From: CAVPEW01 sp963703565
GTDB taxonomy: Bacteria > Actinomycetota > Acidimicrobiia > Acidimicrobiales > VFJN01
DNA: 64,000 nt
Assembly (NCBI GenBank): GCA_963703565.1
Contig: CAVPEW010000018.1
Location: 62,001-126,000 of the forward strand
Direction of reading: 5' to 3'
Position 1 is the stretch's first letter, and every line of letters starts with the position of its first letter. Shown piece by piece: positions 35,273 to 44,490 of this stretch. Under the pieces are notes generated by a model. That model did no database searches. It had not been told where the DNA came from and worked only from the letters and a program-made list of their open reading frames with translations. A program made the position numbers and the translations under genes.

Positions 35273-36228
35273 GTGACTGCGGCCCCGACGTGGGTCGCTT
35301 CCGGTTGCGGCCACGACGACCGGTGGTACGGTCGCCCCACGAAGCCGCCGCCGTTCGACTACCGCTCGCCCGACTCGCTCGAGGAGGCCCTCGCCCTGCT
35401 CGCCGAGCACGGTGACGAGGCACGCCCCCTCGCGGGGGGCCAGAGCCTCGTCCCGTTGCTGGCGTTGCGCCTCGCCCGTCCCGAGGTCCTGGTCGACATC
35501 GCCCGCGTCCGGGGACTCGACGGGATATCCCGCACCGACGGCCATGTGGAGATCGGGGCCACGGTGCGCGAGGCGGTCGCCGAGCGCTCCGGCGACGTCA
35601 AGGACTCCGTGCCCCTGCTGGCCGCCGCGCTGCCCCTCATCGGACATCCCGCCATCCGCAGCCGGGGCACGGTGGGGGGAAGCCTCGCCCACGGTGATCC
35701 TGCAGCCGAGCTGCCGGCGGTGGCGTTGGCGACGGGCGCGGAGATGGTCGCGACCAGCGCAGCGGGCACCCGGACGATCCCCGCGGCGGAGTTCTTCGTC
35801 AGCTACTTCACCACCGCCCTGGAGGCCGACGAGCTGTTGACGTCGGTGAGGTTCCCCGTGGCGCTGCCCGGTAGCGGTTCCGCCTTCGAGGAGGCCGCCC
35901 GCCGCCACGGCGACTTCGCGATGGTCGGGGTCGCCGCCATGGTCACCCTCTCGGACGGCGTGCTGGGCGAGGTGGCGCTCACCATGACCGGCGTCGCCGA
36001 CACCCCGGTTCGCGTGACCGCCGCCGAAGCCGCCCTGCGGGGCGCGCCCGTGGGTCCCGCCGGCGTGGACCCCGCCGCGTTGGGCGAGGCGGCCGCCGCG
36101 GCGTCGGGGGCGATCGACCCACCGTCGGACCTGCATGGCACGAGCGCCTACCGCCGCCACGTCGCTGGCGTGCTGGTGCGACGAGCCGTGACTACGGCCG
36201 CGGCCGGCGCCGGTCTAGGGGGAGCCTG

Positions 36229-36229
<1 letters not shown>
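35273..36229 (+). CDS. FAD-binding subunit of a molybdenum hydroxylase (CoxM/CutM type)
   Basis: The medium subunit of xanthine dehydrogenase/CO dehydrogenase-family enzymes; it passes electrons from the iron-sulfur subunit to FAD. Family marks are KPPPFDYRSPDSLEEAL at the N-terminus, the FAD loop PLAGGQSLVPLLALRLA, and GHPAIRSRGTVGGSLAHGDPAAELPAV. The only standard in-frame start is GTG 35273, which adds 22 residues unlike the family. The natural start position, just before KPPPF, is ACG 35339, placed at the +1 of a good promoter. So either ACG is used as a start or an ATG has been misread or mutated. It overlaps coxS by one base. Confidence 0.88.
35305..35339 (+). promoter_or_regulatory. 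Promoter of the molybdenum hydroxylase operon
   Basis: TTGCGG (35305-35310), a 16-nt spacer and TACGGT (35327-35332) make a recognisable sigma-A type promoter. The expected start of transcription, about 7 nt on, falls at 35339, exactly where the conserved part of the first subunit begins with an ACG codon. Confidence 0.55.
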
Positions 36230-36711
<482 letters not shown>

Positions 36712-36743
36712 CCGGGTCCGAACAGCCGGGAGGTTGACGACCG

Positions 36744-39104
36744 ATGGCCCAACTCGCCGCCGAGCGCTACACGGGGGCCAGCGTTGCCCGCACCGAGGAC
36801 CCTCGGATCCTGACGGGCCGGGGGCGCTACGTCGACGACGTGCACCTCGAGGGCATGCTGCACGCCGCGTTCCTGCGCAGCCCCTCCCCGCACGCCCGCA
36901 TCACCGGCGTCGACGCCGACGAGGCCCGGCGGGCGCCCGGGGTGGTGGCCGTCTACACCGGCGCCGACCTGGAGCCGTTGGTCGTGGCGACCGGCGGGGC
37001 GATGGCCATGGTGGGCATGGCTGCCGGGCCGATCCCCGCGTTCAGCCTGCTGGCCACCGACAAGGTGCGCCTGGTGGGCGACCCGGTGGCGATGGTGGTC
37101 GCCGAGTCGCGGGCTCTGGCCGAGGACGCGTGCGAGCTGATCGAGGTCGACTACGAGGAGCTCGACCCGGTGACCGGAGCGGACGTCGCGCTGGATCCGT
37201 CGTCGGTGCCGGTGTTCGAGGATCTGGGAACCAACGTGTTGACCGGACCCGAGCACCGCGTGCACGGGGACGTGGAGGCCGCCTTCGCCGCCGCTGACCG
37301 GGTCGTGCACGCCCGCCTGACCCAGCACCGTCACCAGAACGTGCCAATGGAGTGCCGCGGCGTCGTCGCCGACTTCGACCCGGCCACCGGCGTGCTCACC
37401 GTGCACGCCGCCACCCAGGGCGTCCAGCTGGCGCGCATGGCTCTGGCCGGCCAGCTGGGCATGGAGCTGGACCAGGTGCGGGTGCTCGCAGGGGACGTGG
37501 GCGGCTCGTTCGGCCTCAAGTTCGGAGCGGCCCGCGAGGAGGTGGCCGCAGCGGCGGCTTCGCGCCAGCTGGGCAGGCCGGTGAAGTGGACCGAGGACCG
37601 CTACGAGAACCTGGTCGCGTCCGGGCAGGCCCGCGAGGAGCGCTTCGAGGTCGATGCCGCGGTGACCGACGCCGGCGAGCTGCTGGGCCTGCGGGTCGAG
37701 ATGGTCCTCGACACGGGCGCCTACCCGGGCATGGGCGGGCGGCTGCCGGGGATGATCGAGCGGCTCCTGCCCGGGCCGTACCGGATGCGGGCCCTGGAGT
37801 TCACCGGCACGACGGTCATCACCAACAAGGCCAGCTACGTGGCCTACCGGGGTCCGTGGGCAGCCGAGACGTGGGTGCGTGAGCGCACGATCGACCTGGT
37901 GGCGCACGAGCTCGGCATCGAACCCCTCGAGCTGCGCCTGGCCAACGTGGCCACGCGCGACGGCGGCCCCGCCGCACTGGTGACCGGGCCGAGCCTGGCG
38001 GGGGTCACGACCCGCGAGAGCCTCGAGGCCGTCGCCGAGCGTCTCGACGTGCCGGCATTTCGGGCGCGCCAGGCCCAGGCCCGCTCCCAGGGTCGCTACC
38101 TGGGCGTCGGGGTCGCGTCCTACATCGAGGCCGCTCCCGGGCCGCGCGAGCCGGGCGGTGGCGGGAGCCCGCTGGGATCCGAGACGTCCCGCATGCGCAT
38201 CGAGGACGACGGCACCGTGTCGGTGTTCACCCCGCAGATGCCCCACGGCCAGGGTCACGAGACCACCTTGGCCCAGGTGGCAGCTGACCAGGTAGGCGTG
38301 CCGCTGTCGTCGGTGCGGGTGGTGGTCGGGGACTCCTCGGTGGTGCCGCTGGGCTTCGGGACCGGAGGCAGCCGGTCGGCCACGATGGCCGGTGGCGCCG
38401 CCCTGCACGCCGGGCGGGCGCTGAGAGCCCAGGTGCTCGAGGTGGCCCAGCACCTGCTCGAGGCCGCGGTCGACGACCTCGAGCTGGTCGACGGCGCGGT
38501 GGGGGTGAGGGGCGTGCCGGCACGTGCCATCGGCCTTGCCGAGGTCGCGACAGCGGTTCGCACGCCGGGTCGGCTGCCCGAGGGCACCGACATCGACCTG
38601 GAGGTCTCCACGACCTTCGACGGCGGCGAGGGCGGTTGGGCCGGAGGCACCCACGGCGCCATCGTCGAGGTCGACGTGGAGACCGGGCTGGTGAGCATCG
38701 AGCGCTACGTGGTGGCCGAGGACTGCGGCGAGCTGATCAACCCCGCCATCGTGGAGGGACAGGTCCGCGGGGGGGTGGCGCAGGGAGTGGGGGCGGTGCT
38801 GCTGGAACGTTCCGCTTACGACCCCGAGACCGGCCAGTTCCTGGCGGGCACCTTCATGGACTACCTGCTGCCGACCGCGGTGGAGGTGCCGACCATCGAG
38901 ATCGTGCACCTCGAGACCGTGCCCCTCGACGCCGACGTCAACTTCCGTGGTGTGGGCGAGGGCGGGATGATCGTGGCGCCACCCACGCTGTGCAACGCCA
39001 TAGAGGATGCGCTGGCACCCTTCGGGGTTCGCGTCCACGAACAGCACCTCCCCCCGGCCCGCATCCTCGAGCTCATCGGCGCAATCGAGCCCGAGGAGGG
39101 CTGA
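36744..39104 (+). CDS. Molybdopterin-binding catalytic subunit, xanthine dehydrogenase/CoxL family, AYRGPW type
   Basis: The 786-residue large subunit binds the molybdopterin cytosine dinucleotide cofactor. It opens with the family motif GASVARTEDPRILTGRGRYVDD, has GDVGGSFGLKFG in the middle, and the catalytic glutamate near residue 740 in GVGEGGMIVAPP. The substrate loop reads AYRGPW (from residue 367). CO dehydrogenase form I has AYxCSFR and form II AYRGAGR, so this is neither and the substrate is unlikely to be CO. It may oxidise an aldehyde or N-heterocycle. ATG 36744 is 32 nt after coxS. No CoxD/E/F/G maturation genes follow, so the operon is minimal. Confidence 0.9.
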   Translation: MAQLAAERYTGASVARTEDPRILTGRGRYVDDVHLEGMLHAAFLRSPSPHARITGVDADEARRAPGVVAVYTGADLEPLVVATGGAMAMVGMAAGPIPAFSLLATDKVRLVGDPVAMVVAESRALAEDACELIEVDYEELDPVTGADVALDPSSVPVFEDLGTNVLTGPEHRVHGDVEAAFAAADRVVHARLTQHRHQNVPMECRGVVADFDPATGVLTVHAATQGVQLARMALAGQLGMELDQVRVLAGDVGGSFGLKFGAAREEVAAAAASRQLGRPVKWTEDRYENLVASGQAREERFEVDAAVTDAGELLGLRVEMVLDTGAYPGMGGRLPGMIERLLPGPYRMRALEFTGTTVITNKASYVAYRGPWAAETWVRERTIDLVAHELGIEPLELRLANVATRDGGPAALVTGPSLAGVTTRESLEAVAERLDVPAFRARQAQARSQGRYLGVGVASYIEAAPGPREPGGGGSPLGSETSRMRIEDDGTVSVFTPQMPHGQGHETTLAQVAADQVGVPLSSVRVVVGDSSVVPLGFGTGGSRSATMAGGAALHAGRALRAQVLEVAQHLLEAAVDDLELVDGAVGVRGVPARAIGLAEVATAVRTPGRLPEGTDIDLEVSTTFDGGEGGWAGGTHGAIVEVDVETGLVSIERYVVAEDCGELINPAIVEGQVRGGVAQGVGAVLLERSAYDPETGQFLAGTFMDYLLPTAVEVPTIEIVHLETVPLDADVNFRGVGEGGMIVAPPTLCNAIEDALAPFGVRVHEQHLPPARILELIGAIEPEEG

Positions 39105-39112
39105 CCCTCCTC
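39093..39112 (+). terminator. Stem-loop across the stop codon of the molybdenum subunit gene
   Basis: GAGGAGGG (39093-39100) and CCCTCCTC (39105-39112) pair perfectly around a CTGA loop that includes the stop codon. It is followed by a 105-nt gap to the convergent membrane-protein gene, in which nothing else is seen. Confidence 0.5.
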
Positions 39113-39217
39113 ACCACCGCCGGGACCGGCGCCTGGCTCGGCGTCGGATCGCCCGGCGGCGGGGACCCCGTACGAGACCGGCGGGGCCCAGCCACCTGCG
39201 GCGGAGCCAGCGGCGCA

Positions 39218-40456
39218 TCACGAGCCGGCCCCGTGGCCGTGGGCGGCACAGGCCTGCCCTGCCGTGGCGCCGTGGGCCTCGACGCCCGCGAACGGCCCGC
39301 ACTCGTGCTCCTCGAGCCAGACGTGGAGCATCGGGGGGGTGGCCCGCGCCACACCGCCAGGAACGCAGCGCCCGTCGACGACCACCCCGGCGAGGGAGAC
39401 GCCGTCGGGCGCCCAGCACAGGTTGGTGTGGTCGTGCCAGGTCGTGAGGTGACCCGCGATGTCCGGTACCTCGTCGCTCGTGGTGCCCGGCTCGGCGATG
39501 TACATGGCCGACACCAGCGCAAGCTCGGCGCCGTCGTTGCGGAACACCAGGGACTCGGGACGCTCGGGGTCGAGCACGTGCCCGTCGGCGAGGTAGGCGG
39601 GGTGCACGTAGTGACGGAAGCTCCCGGGACGGCGGCCGTCGCCGATCGATCGGTAGCCGGCGGCCTCGACCGACGCCACGTCGTCGAAGCTGTGCTCGAC
39701 CGCGGCGCGGGTGTCGAGCACGAGGTCTCGGGCTGCCTCGAGCTGTTCGTCGTCGAGGCCTGAGGTGTCGGCACCTGCGAAGACCGGGTCGCTCCCGGCG
39801 CCCGGGTCGATCCCGGGGCCGGCGCCGTCGGTGCTGGCAGCGTGGTCGTGTCCCTCAGCGTCGACGTGGTCCGCCCCTTCGGCGTGGGCAGCCCCGATGC
39901 CGGCCGCGTCGTGGAGTTGGTCGTGGTCGTCGTGGGAGTGGTCGGCAGTGACCCCGACCAGGGTGACCACCAGGGCGATCGCGGGGGCGGTGGCCAGCGC
40001 CCGGGCGCCACGGCGGGCGGCGCGGGCCACCTCGGGCACGCAGGCCCGTGCCGCCGCCACGGTCGCCCCGGCGGCCAGCACGGCCGCTGTCAGGTCCTGG
40101 ATACCGACGGGTTCGGCTCCGGCCAGCGCGTCGACTGCCCCCAGGCCCACGGTGCGTGACGCCGCCCATGCCGCGACCGCTGTGGCGCCCGCCGCGGCCG
40201 TGGCCAGCGCGGCGGCACGGCTCGGGCGGATCGCCACCCACGCGGCCAGGCATGCCTGAGCCACGGCGGTGGTCGAGAACAGCCACACCAGGGCGGCGTC
40301 TGCACCGTGGGTGCCGGCCGCCGCGGCGTGGACCAGAGCGGCGCCGGCGGTGAACGCCCCTGCGGCGCGCAGGTAGGCGACGGCGGGTGGGAGTGTGGTG
40401 GCGGCGCCGGGCGGGGGCGGGCCAGGGGGCGTGTTCGGCCTCGACGTGGGGTCCAT
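39218..40456 (-). CDS. Unknown multi-pass membrane protein with His-rich linker and extracellular domain
   Basis: A 412-residue protein from ATG 40456. The first 200 residues hold five or six hydrophobic segments rich in Ala. A linker with many His and Asp (HSHDDHDQLHD, EGHDHAAS) follows, then a soluble domain of about 150 residues with conserved-looking residues: HYVHPAYLADG, LTTWHDHTNLCW, and TPPMLHVWLEEHECGPFAG, two Cys and several His. The layout suggests a membrane-anchored, metal-responsive or metal-binding domain outside the cell. I do not recognise a named family. It is divided by 71 nt from the two-component genes downstream on the same strand and may belong to that unit. Confidence 0.7.
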   Translation of the reverse strand: MDPTSRPNTPPGPPPPGAATTLPPAVAYLRAAGAFTAGAALVHAAAAGTHGADAALVWLFSTTAVAQACLAAWVAIRPSRAAALATAAAGATAVAAWAASRTVGLGAVDALAGAEPVGIQDLTAAVLAAGATVAAARACVPEVARAARRGARALATAPAIALVVTLVGVTADHSHDDHDQLHDAAGIGAAHAEGADHVDAEGHDHAASTDGAGPGIDPGAGSDPVFAGADTSGLDDEQLEAARDLVLDTRAAVEHSFDDVASVEAAGYRSIGDGRRPGSFRHYVHPAYLADGHVLDPERPESLVFRNDGAELALVSAMYIAEPGTTSDEVPDIAGHLTTWHDHTNLCWAPDGVSLAGVVVDGRCVPGGVARATPPMLHVWLEEHECGPFAGVEAHGATAGQACAAHGHGAGS

Positions 40457-40527
40457 GGCCACCAGCGTGCGCCTCCGCGGTGAGGGATCGGTGATGGGAT
40501 CGGCAGGATCCGGCCAGGGCGGCCCGG

Positions 40528-41925
40528 TCACCGTCGCATCCGATGGGCGGGCAGCGAGACCCACAACCTGGCGCCGCCGAGCGGTGAGGTCCCGGCGCCC
40601 ACGGTGCCGCCCATGGCGACCACCAGTTCGCGCACGATCGCCAGCCCCAGTCCGGATCCGCTCTCGCTCCTGTCCGGCCTGTGGCGGGCCACGTAGAGCC
40701 GTTCGAAGACGTGGGGCTGGTCGGCCGGGTCGATGCCGGGGCCATCGTCGTCGACCTCGATGCGCACCAGCGCGGCCCCGGGCGCATCGCGGTCGGGCGC
40801 CGGTTGGTCGGGCGACGGAGCGGACACGACGTCGACCTCGACGCGGCTGCGGGCGAAGCGCAGCGCGTTCTCGACGAGGTTCGCCACTACCTGGGCGAGG
40901 CGGTCGGGGTCCACCAGCGCCGCGGGTGATCGCTCGGGTGGTGACCGCACGAGCAGCTGGACGCCGGCGTCGGCTGCCTGGCGGGCGAAGCCGTCCACCG
41001 TGGCGGCCACGGCCTGGCCGACGGGCACCACGGTGGGCTGCAGGTCGAACGCACGCGCTTCGAGGCGAGCGAGCTGCAACAGGTCGGCCACGAGGCGTTC
41101 GAGGCGTTGCGACTCGGCCAGGATCACTTCGGCGGCTCGCCCGGGATCGGGTGCGGTCCCGTCGGCAACGGCCTCGGCATAGCCCCGGATCGAGGTGAGC
41201 GGGGTACGCAGGTCGTGGGAGACCGACAGCAGGAACTGGCGCTCCAACCCCCTCGACCTCTCTATGGCCGACGCCATCGCGTTGATCGATCGGGTCAGGT
41301 CGGCGACCTCGTCGGTGCGTTCCGGGCCCGGGTCGGGTAGCCGGGCCTGCAGGTCGCCGGCGGCGATGCGGTGGGCGACCTGCTCGGCGTTGCGCAGCGG
41401 GTCGGCCAGGGCTCGGGCCAACCGAGCGGCGACGACGGTGCCACCGGCGATGACCAGCGCCGCGCTGAGCACGAACCAGGGAGCGGTGCCGCCGAGAGCG
41501 ATGCCGATCCGATCCGAGACCAGCACCGCTCTTCGGGCGTCGCTCCCGAGGGGGGCCGCCGCCCACACTGTCTGGCCGTCACGCCCGCTCAGGGTGGCCC
41601 CGGCCGCGAGGGCGTCGAGCTCACCGCTGGTCAACTCCACTCCCTGGACCCCTTCGGCGGGCCCGATGCCGTCGAGGGGGACGAGGGCGACGCCTTCGAG
41701 TCTCAGGGCACCGCGCAGCGCTAGGAGCAACGGGCCCCGTGCCGAGCCCGGGCGCGAGGTCGGGACCACCGGCAACGCCTCCGCAACGGCGTGCGCATCT
41801 CGGCGAAGCTCGCGCTCGGCGTAGTCCCGGGCGCCCAGGCGGGCCAGGACCAGGGTGCCCAACCCGGCAGACACCAGGGCGGCGGCCACGGTGCCGACGA
41901 TGGAGACCAGGAGACGGCGGCGCAC
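40528..41925 (-). CDS. Sensor histidine kinase
   Basis: A 465-residue membrane kinase, partner of the response regulator just upstream. One transmembrane segment near residues 5-27, an extracytoplasmic domain of about 120 residues, a second transmembrane segment (APWFVLSAALVIAGGTVVAA), a HAMP domain (ADPLRNAEQVAHRIAAGDL), the phospho-acceptor box LLSVSHDLRTPLTSIRGYAE, and the ATPase with NLVENALRFA, DDDGPGID and SGSGLGLAIVREL. Start GTG 41925 is preferred because it begins just before the first membrane segment; it lies 41 nt after the regulator's stop. The signal is unknown. Confidence 0.9.
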   Translation of the reverse strand: MRRRLLVSIVGTVAAALVSAGLGTLVLARLGARDYAERELRRDAHAVAEALPVVPTSRPGSARGPLLLALRGALRLEGVALVPLDGIGPAEGVQGVELTSGELDALAAGATLSGRDGQTVWAAAPLGSDARRAVLVSDRIGIALGGTAPWFVLSAALVIAGGTVVAARLARALADPLRNAEQVAHRIAAGDLQARLPDPGPERTDEVADLTRSINAMASAIERSRGLERQFLLSVSHDLRTPLTSIRGYAEAVADGTAPDPGRAAEVILAESQRLERLVADLLQLARLEARAFDLQPTVVPVGQAVAATVDGFARQAADAGVQLLVRSPPERSPAALVDPDRLAQVVANLVENALRFARSRVEVDVVSAPSPDQPAPDRDAPGAALVRIEVDDDGPGIDPADQPHVFERLYVARHRPDRSESGSGLGLAIVRELVVAMGGTVGAGTSPLGGARLWVSLPAHRMRR

Positions 41926-41966
41926 GGTTCGGGTCGGTCCAGGTGGGTCGGTCGAGGTCGGTCCGG

Positions 41967-42660
41967 TCAGTCCAGCCGGTAGCCCACGCCCCACACGGTG
42001 GTCAGCGCCAGCGCGGGTCCGAGCTTCTTGCGCAGCTGGCGCACGTGCACGTCGACGGTGCGCTCGTCGCCGTACCAGTCGGCGCCCCAGGCGCCGTCGA
42101 GGAGCTGCCGGCGGGTCAGGGCCAGGCCGCGGTTGGCTGCCAGGAACAGCAGTAGGTCGAGCTTCTCGGGTGGTCAACGCCACGGGCCGCCCGTCCAGGA
42201 GCGTCTCGCGCCTCCTGCCATCGACGAGGAGCGCCGCCCCCAGGTCGAACACTGCGGGCGGGTTCGACGCGCCGTCGCGGGCCGCGTCACAGCGCCGCAG
42301 CACGGCCCGGACCCGCGCCACCAGCTCACGGGGGGAGAACGGCTTGGTCACGTAGTCGTCGGCGCCGAGCTCGAGGCCGACGATGCGGTCCACCTCGGCG
42401 TCGCGGGCGGTGAGCAGCACCACCGCCACCGAGGTGGTGGCCTGCAGCCGCCGGCAGACCTCGAGGCCGTCGATGGCGCCGGGCAGGCCGATGTCGAGCA
42501 CGACGAGTCTTGGCCCGTAGCGCGCCACGGCGGCGAGGCCGGCTTCGCCGTCGGCGGCCCGGCGGACCTCGAAGCCGCCCTGGCGCAGGTAGAGCTCGAC
42601 GAGGTCGGCGATGTGGGGGTCGTCCTCGACGACCACGATCGTGGGCGACGGGGCGGTCAC
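41967..42660 (-). CDS. OmpR-family response regulator, frameshifted in the DNA-binding domain
   Basis: Receiver domain from GTG 42660: IVVVEDDPHIADL, the phospho-acceptor Asp in RLVVLDIGLPG, LLTAR and the Lys in DYVTKPFSPREL. The winged-helix domain begins VALTTRE; there an extra base in the motif GAAGCTC (minus strand, 42165-42159) shifts the frame, after which LDLLLFLAANRG, QLLDGAWGADWYGDERTVDVH and VWGVGYRLD complete a normal OmpR domain ending at 41967. Unshifted, the ORF runs on into the kinase frame. Functional if the shift is an error; otherwise the regulator has lost DNA binding. Confidence 0.85.
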
Positions 42661-42733
42661 CAGACGATGCTCGCACGCCGGGCTCACTGCTCCGGTGATC
42701 GCCGTGTGAAGGATCGATGAGGGAGGGGGTTCC

Positions 42734-42762
42734 TTGAACGAACGGGTGTTCGCAATTACGCT
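42734..42762 (+). promoter_or_regulatory. recA promoter with SOS box
   Basis: TTGAAC (42734-42739), 17-nt spacer and TACGCT (42757-42762) form the promoter. The LexA box CGAACGGGTGTTCG (42739-42752) fits the actinobacterial CGAAC-N4-GTTCG consensus exactly and fills the spacer, so LexA binding would block RNA polymerase. The predicted leader to GTG 42881 is about 110 nt. Confidence 0.85.
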
Positions 42763-42880
42763 GCTGTCGTTCCATACGAGGGTGTCACACCGCCTCCGTA
42801 GGTTCGTTCTCACATCGCTGCTCGCGCAGCCCCCATCGCAGCGGACGCGGACCGCAGGTCGGTCCCGAAAGGAGATCCTC

Positions 42881-43942
42881 GTGGATCGTGAGAAGGCCCT
42901 CGACATGGCCCTGGTCGGCATCAAGAAGCAGTTCGGCGAGGGGGCGGTGATGAAGATGGGGGAGAAGGGATCGATGGCGATCGAGTCGATCTCGACCGGG
43001 GCCCTCAGCTTGGACATCGCCCTGGGGATCGGCGGGCTCCCGCGTGGGCGCGTCACGGAGGTCTACGGGCCAGAGTCCTCCGGCAAGTCCACCCTGGCCA
43101 TGCACGTGGTGGCCGAGGCCCAGCGCAACGGTGGGATCTGCGCCTACATCGACGCCGAGCACGCAATGGACCCGGTCTACGCCCAGGCCATCGGGGTCGA
43201 CATCGACCAGCTGCTCATCTCCCAGCCCGACACCGGCGAGCAGGCCCTCGAGATCACAGACATGCTGGTTCGCTCGGGCGCCATCGACGTCGTCGTGATC
43301 GACTCGGTGGCCGCGCTGACCCCGCGGGCGGAGATCGAGGGCGAGATGGGAGACACCCACGTCGGCCTGCAGGCCCGGCTCATGTCCCAGGCGCTGCGCA
43401 AGCTGACCGCCAACCTCAACAAGACCCAGACCATCTGCATCTTCATCAACCAGCTGCGGGAGAAGATCGGGGTGATGTTCGGCTCGCCCGAGACCACACC
43501 TGGAGGAAGGGCGCTCAAGTTCTACAGCTCGGTGCGGATCGACATCCGGCGCATCGAGGCCATCAAGGACGGCGTCGAGGTGGTCGGCAACCGCACCCGC
43601 TGCAAGGTGGTCAAGAACAAGGTCAGCCCGCCGTTTCGCCTGGCCGAGTTCGACATCATGTACGGCAGGGGCATCAGCCGTGAGGGCTCGCTCATCGACG
43701 TTGGCGTCGACCTGGGCATCGTGAAGAAGGCGGGGGCCTGGTACACCTACGAGGGCGAGCAGCTTGGGCAGGGTCGCGAGAACGCCAAGCAGTTCCTTTC
43801 CGAGAACGCCGAGATCATGGTGGAGATCTCCGAGCGGGTCCGTACCGCTGTGGGCATCGGTTCCGGCGCCGGTCAGGAGGCGGCTCCCGACGATGCTGCC
43901 AGCGAGATCGACCCCGACGATCTGCCCATCACGCTCGACTGA
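42881..43942 (+). CDS. recA: Recombinase RecA
   Basis: RecA forms filaments on single-stranded DNA, drives strand exchange and triggers LexA self-cleavage. The 353-residue protein starts at GTG 42881 with GGAG at 42871-42874. Walker A is GPESSGKST near residue 63, Walker B VVVIDSVAALTPRAE, and the loops L1/L2 follow (GDTHVGLQARLMSQALRKL, NQLREKIGVMFGSPETTPGG). The upstream in-frame stretch from 42734 is promoter. No intein. There is no recX after it; a SpoVS gene takes that place. Confidence 0.98.
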   Translation: MDREKALDMALVGIKKQFGEGAVMKMGEKGSMAIESISTGALSLDIALGIGGLPRGRVTEVYGPESSGKSTLAMHVVAEAQRNGGICAYIDAEHAMDPVYAQAIGVDIDQLLISQPDTGEQALEITDMLVRSGAIDVVVIDSVAALTPRAEIEGEMGDTHVGLQARLMSQALRKLTANLNKTQTICIFINQLREKIGVMFGSPETTPGGRALKFYSSVRIDIRRIEAIKDGVEVVGNRTRCKVVKNKVSPPFRLAEFDIMYGRGISREGSLIDVGVDLGIVKKAGAWYTYEGEQLGQGRENAKQFLSENAEIMVEISERVRTAVGIGSGAGQEAAPDDAASEIDPDDLPITLD

Positions 43943-44085
43943 CCATCCTCGTTCGGATCGCGGATCCGGCTGAAAGGTCGTGCCAGGGCTGAATCCGGAG
44001 GAACAAGAGGAAGGTATCGAACCAGCGGGCGTAGAACCTTCGGTGGCCCGGGGCGATTCGGTTCCTGGTTCGGTGAGGTAGGTCG

Positions 44086-44451
44086 ATGGAGCAGCTGAAG
44101 GTCTCCACCAGGTCGAACCCGAACTCCGTCGCGGGGGCCATGGCCGGCGTCGTGCGCCAACAGGGCGTCGTCGAGGTACAAGTCGTAGGTGCCGGCGCGC
44201 TGAACCAGGCGATAAAGGCCGTGGCCATCGCGCGGGGCTATGTCGCGGCCGGCGGTATCGACCTGGTCTGCTTCCCCAGCTTCGCCGACATCGAGATCGA
44301 CGGCGAGCAGCGCACTGCCATCCGCCTCACCATCGAGGACCGGAGGCGGGGCCAGGTCGGCGAAGGCGTTGCTGCGGAGTCGGGGGCCGGCCCCTCTCTG
44401 GCCCTCGCACCGGTGCGTCCCCTGACGCGCCGGGCCGACGCGTCAGCTTGA
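44086..44451 (+). CDS. spoVS: Stage V sporulation protein S-like (SpoVS/Alba-like)
   Basis: The first 86 residues match SpoVS end to end (LKVSTRSNPNSVAGAMAGVV, VVGAGALNQAIKAVAIARGY, IDLVCFPSFADIEIDGEQRT, AIRLTIED), a small Alba-like nucleic-acid-binding protein needed for a sporulation step in Bacillus. An extra 35-residue Ala/Pro/Arg-rich tail is added. There are no other sporulation genes here, and SpoVS homologues also occur in non-sporulating bacteria. It lies between recA and miaB. A weak ribosome site (GAGGT) precedes ATG 44086. Confidence 0.9.
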   Translation: MEQLKVSTRSNPNSVAGAMAGVVRQQGVVEVQVVGAGALNQAIKAVAIARGYVAAGGIDLVCFPSFADIEIDGEQRTAIRLTIEDRRRGQVGEGVAAESGAGPSLALAPVRPLTRRADASA

Positions 44452-44490
44452 GGAACTAGGTCCACCCGGTCGACCTCTAACCTGCCGAGC

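Noticed and set aside
36744..39104. Aerobic CO dehydrogenase large subunit
   Set aside because: Subunit order fits, but the active-site loop is AYRGPW rather than the CO dehydrogenase signatures, and no cox maturation genes follow.
40528..43056. An 842-residue response-regulator/kinase hybrid
   Set aside because: It arises from the one-base shift in the regulator; the two genes separate cleanly with their own stop and start.
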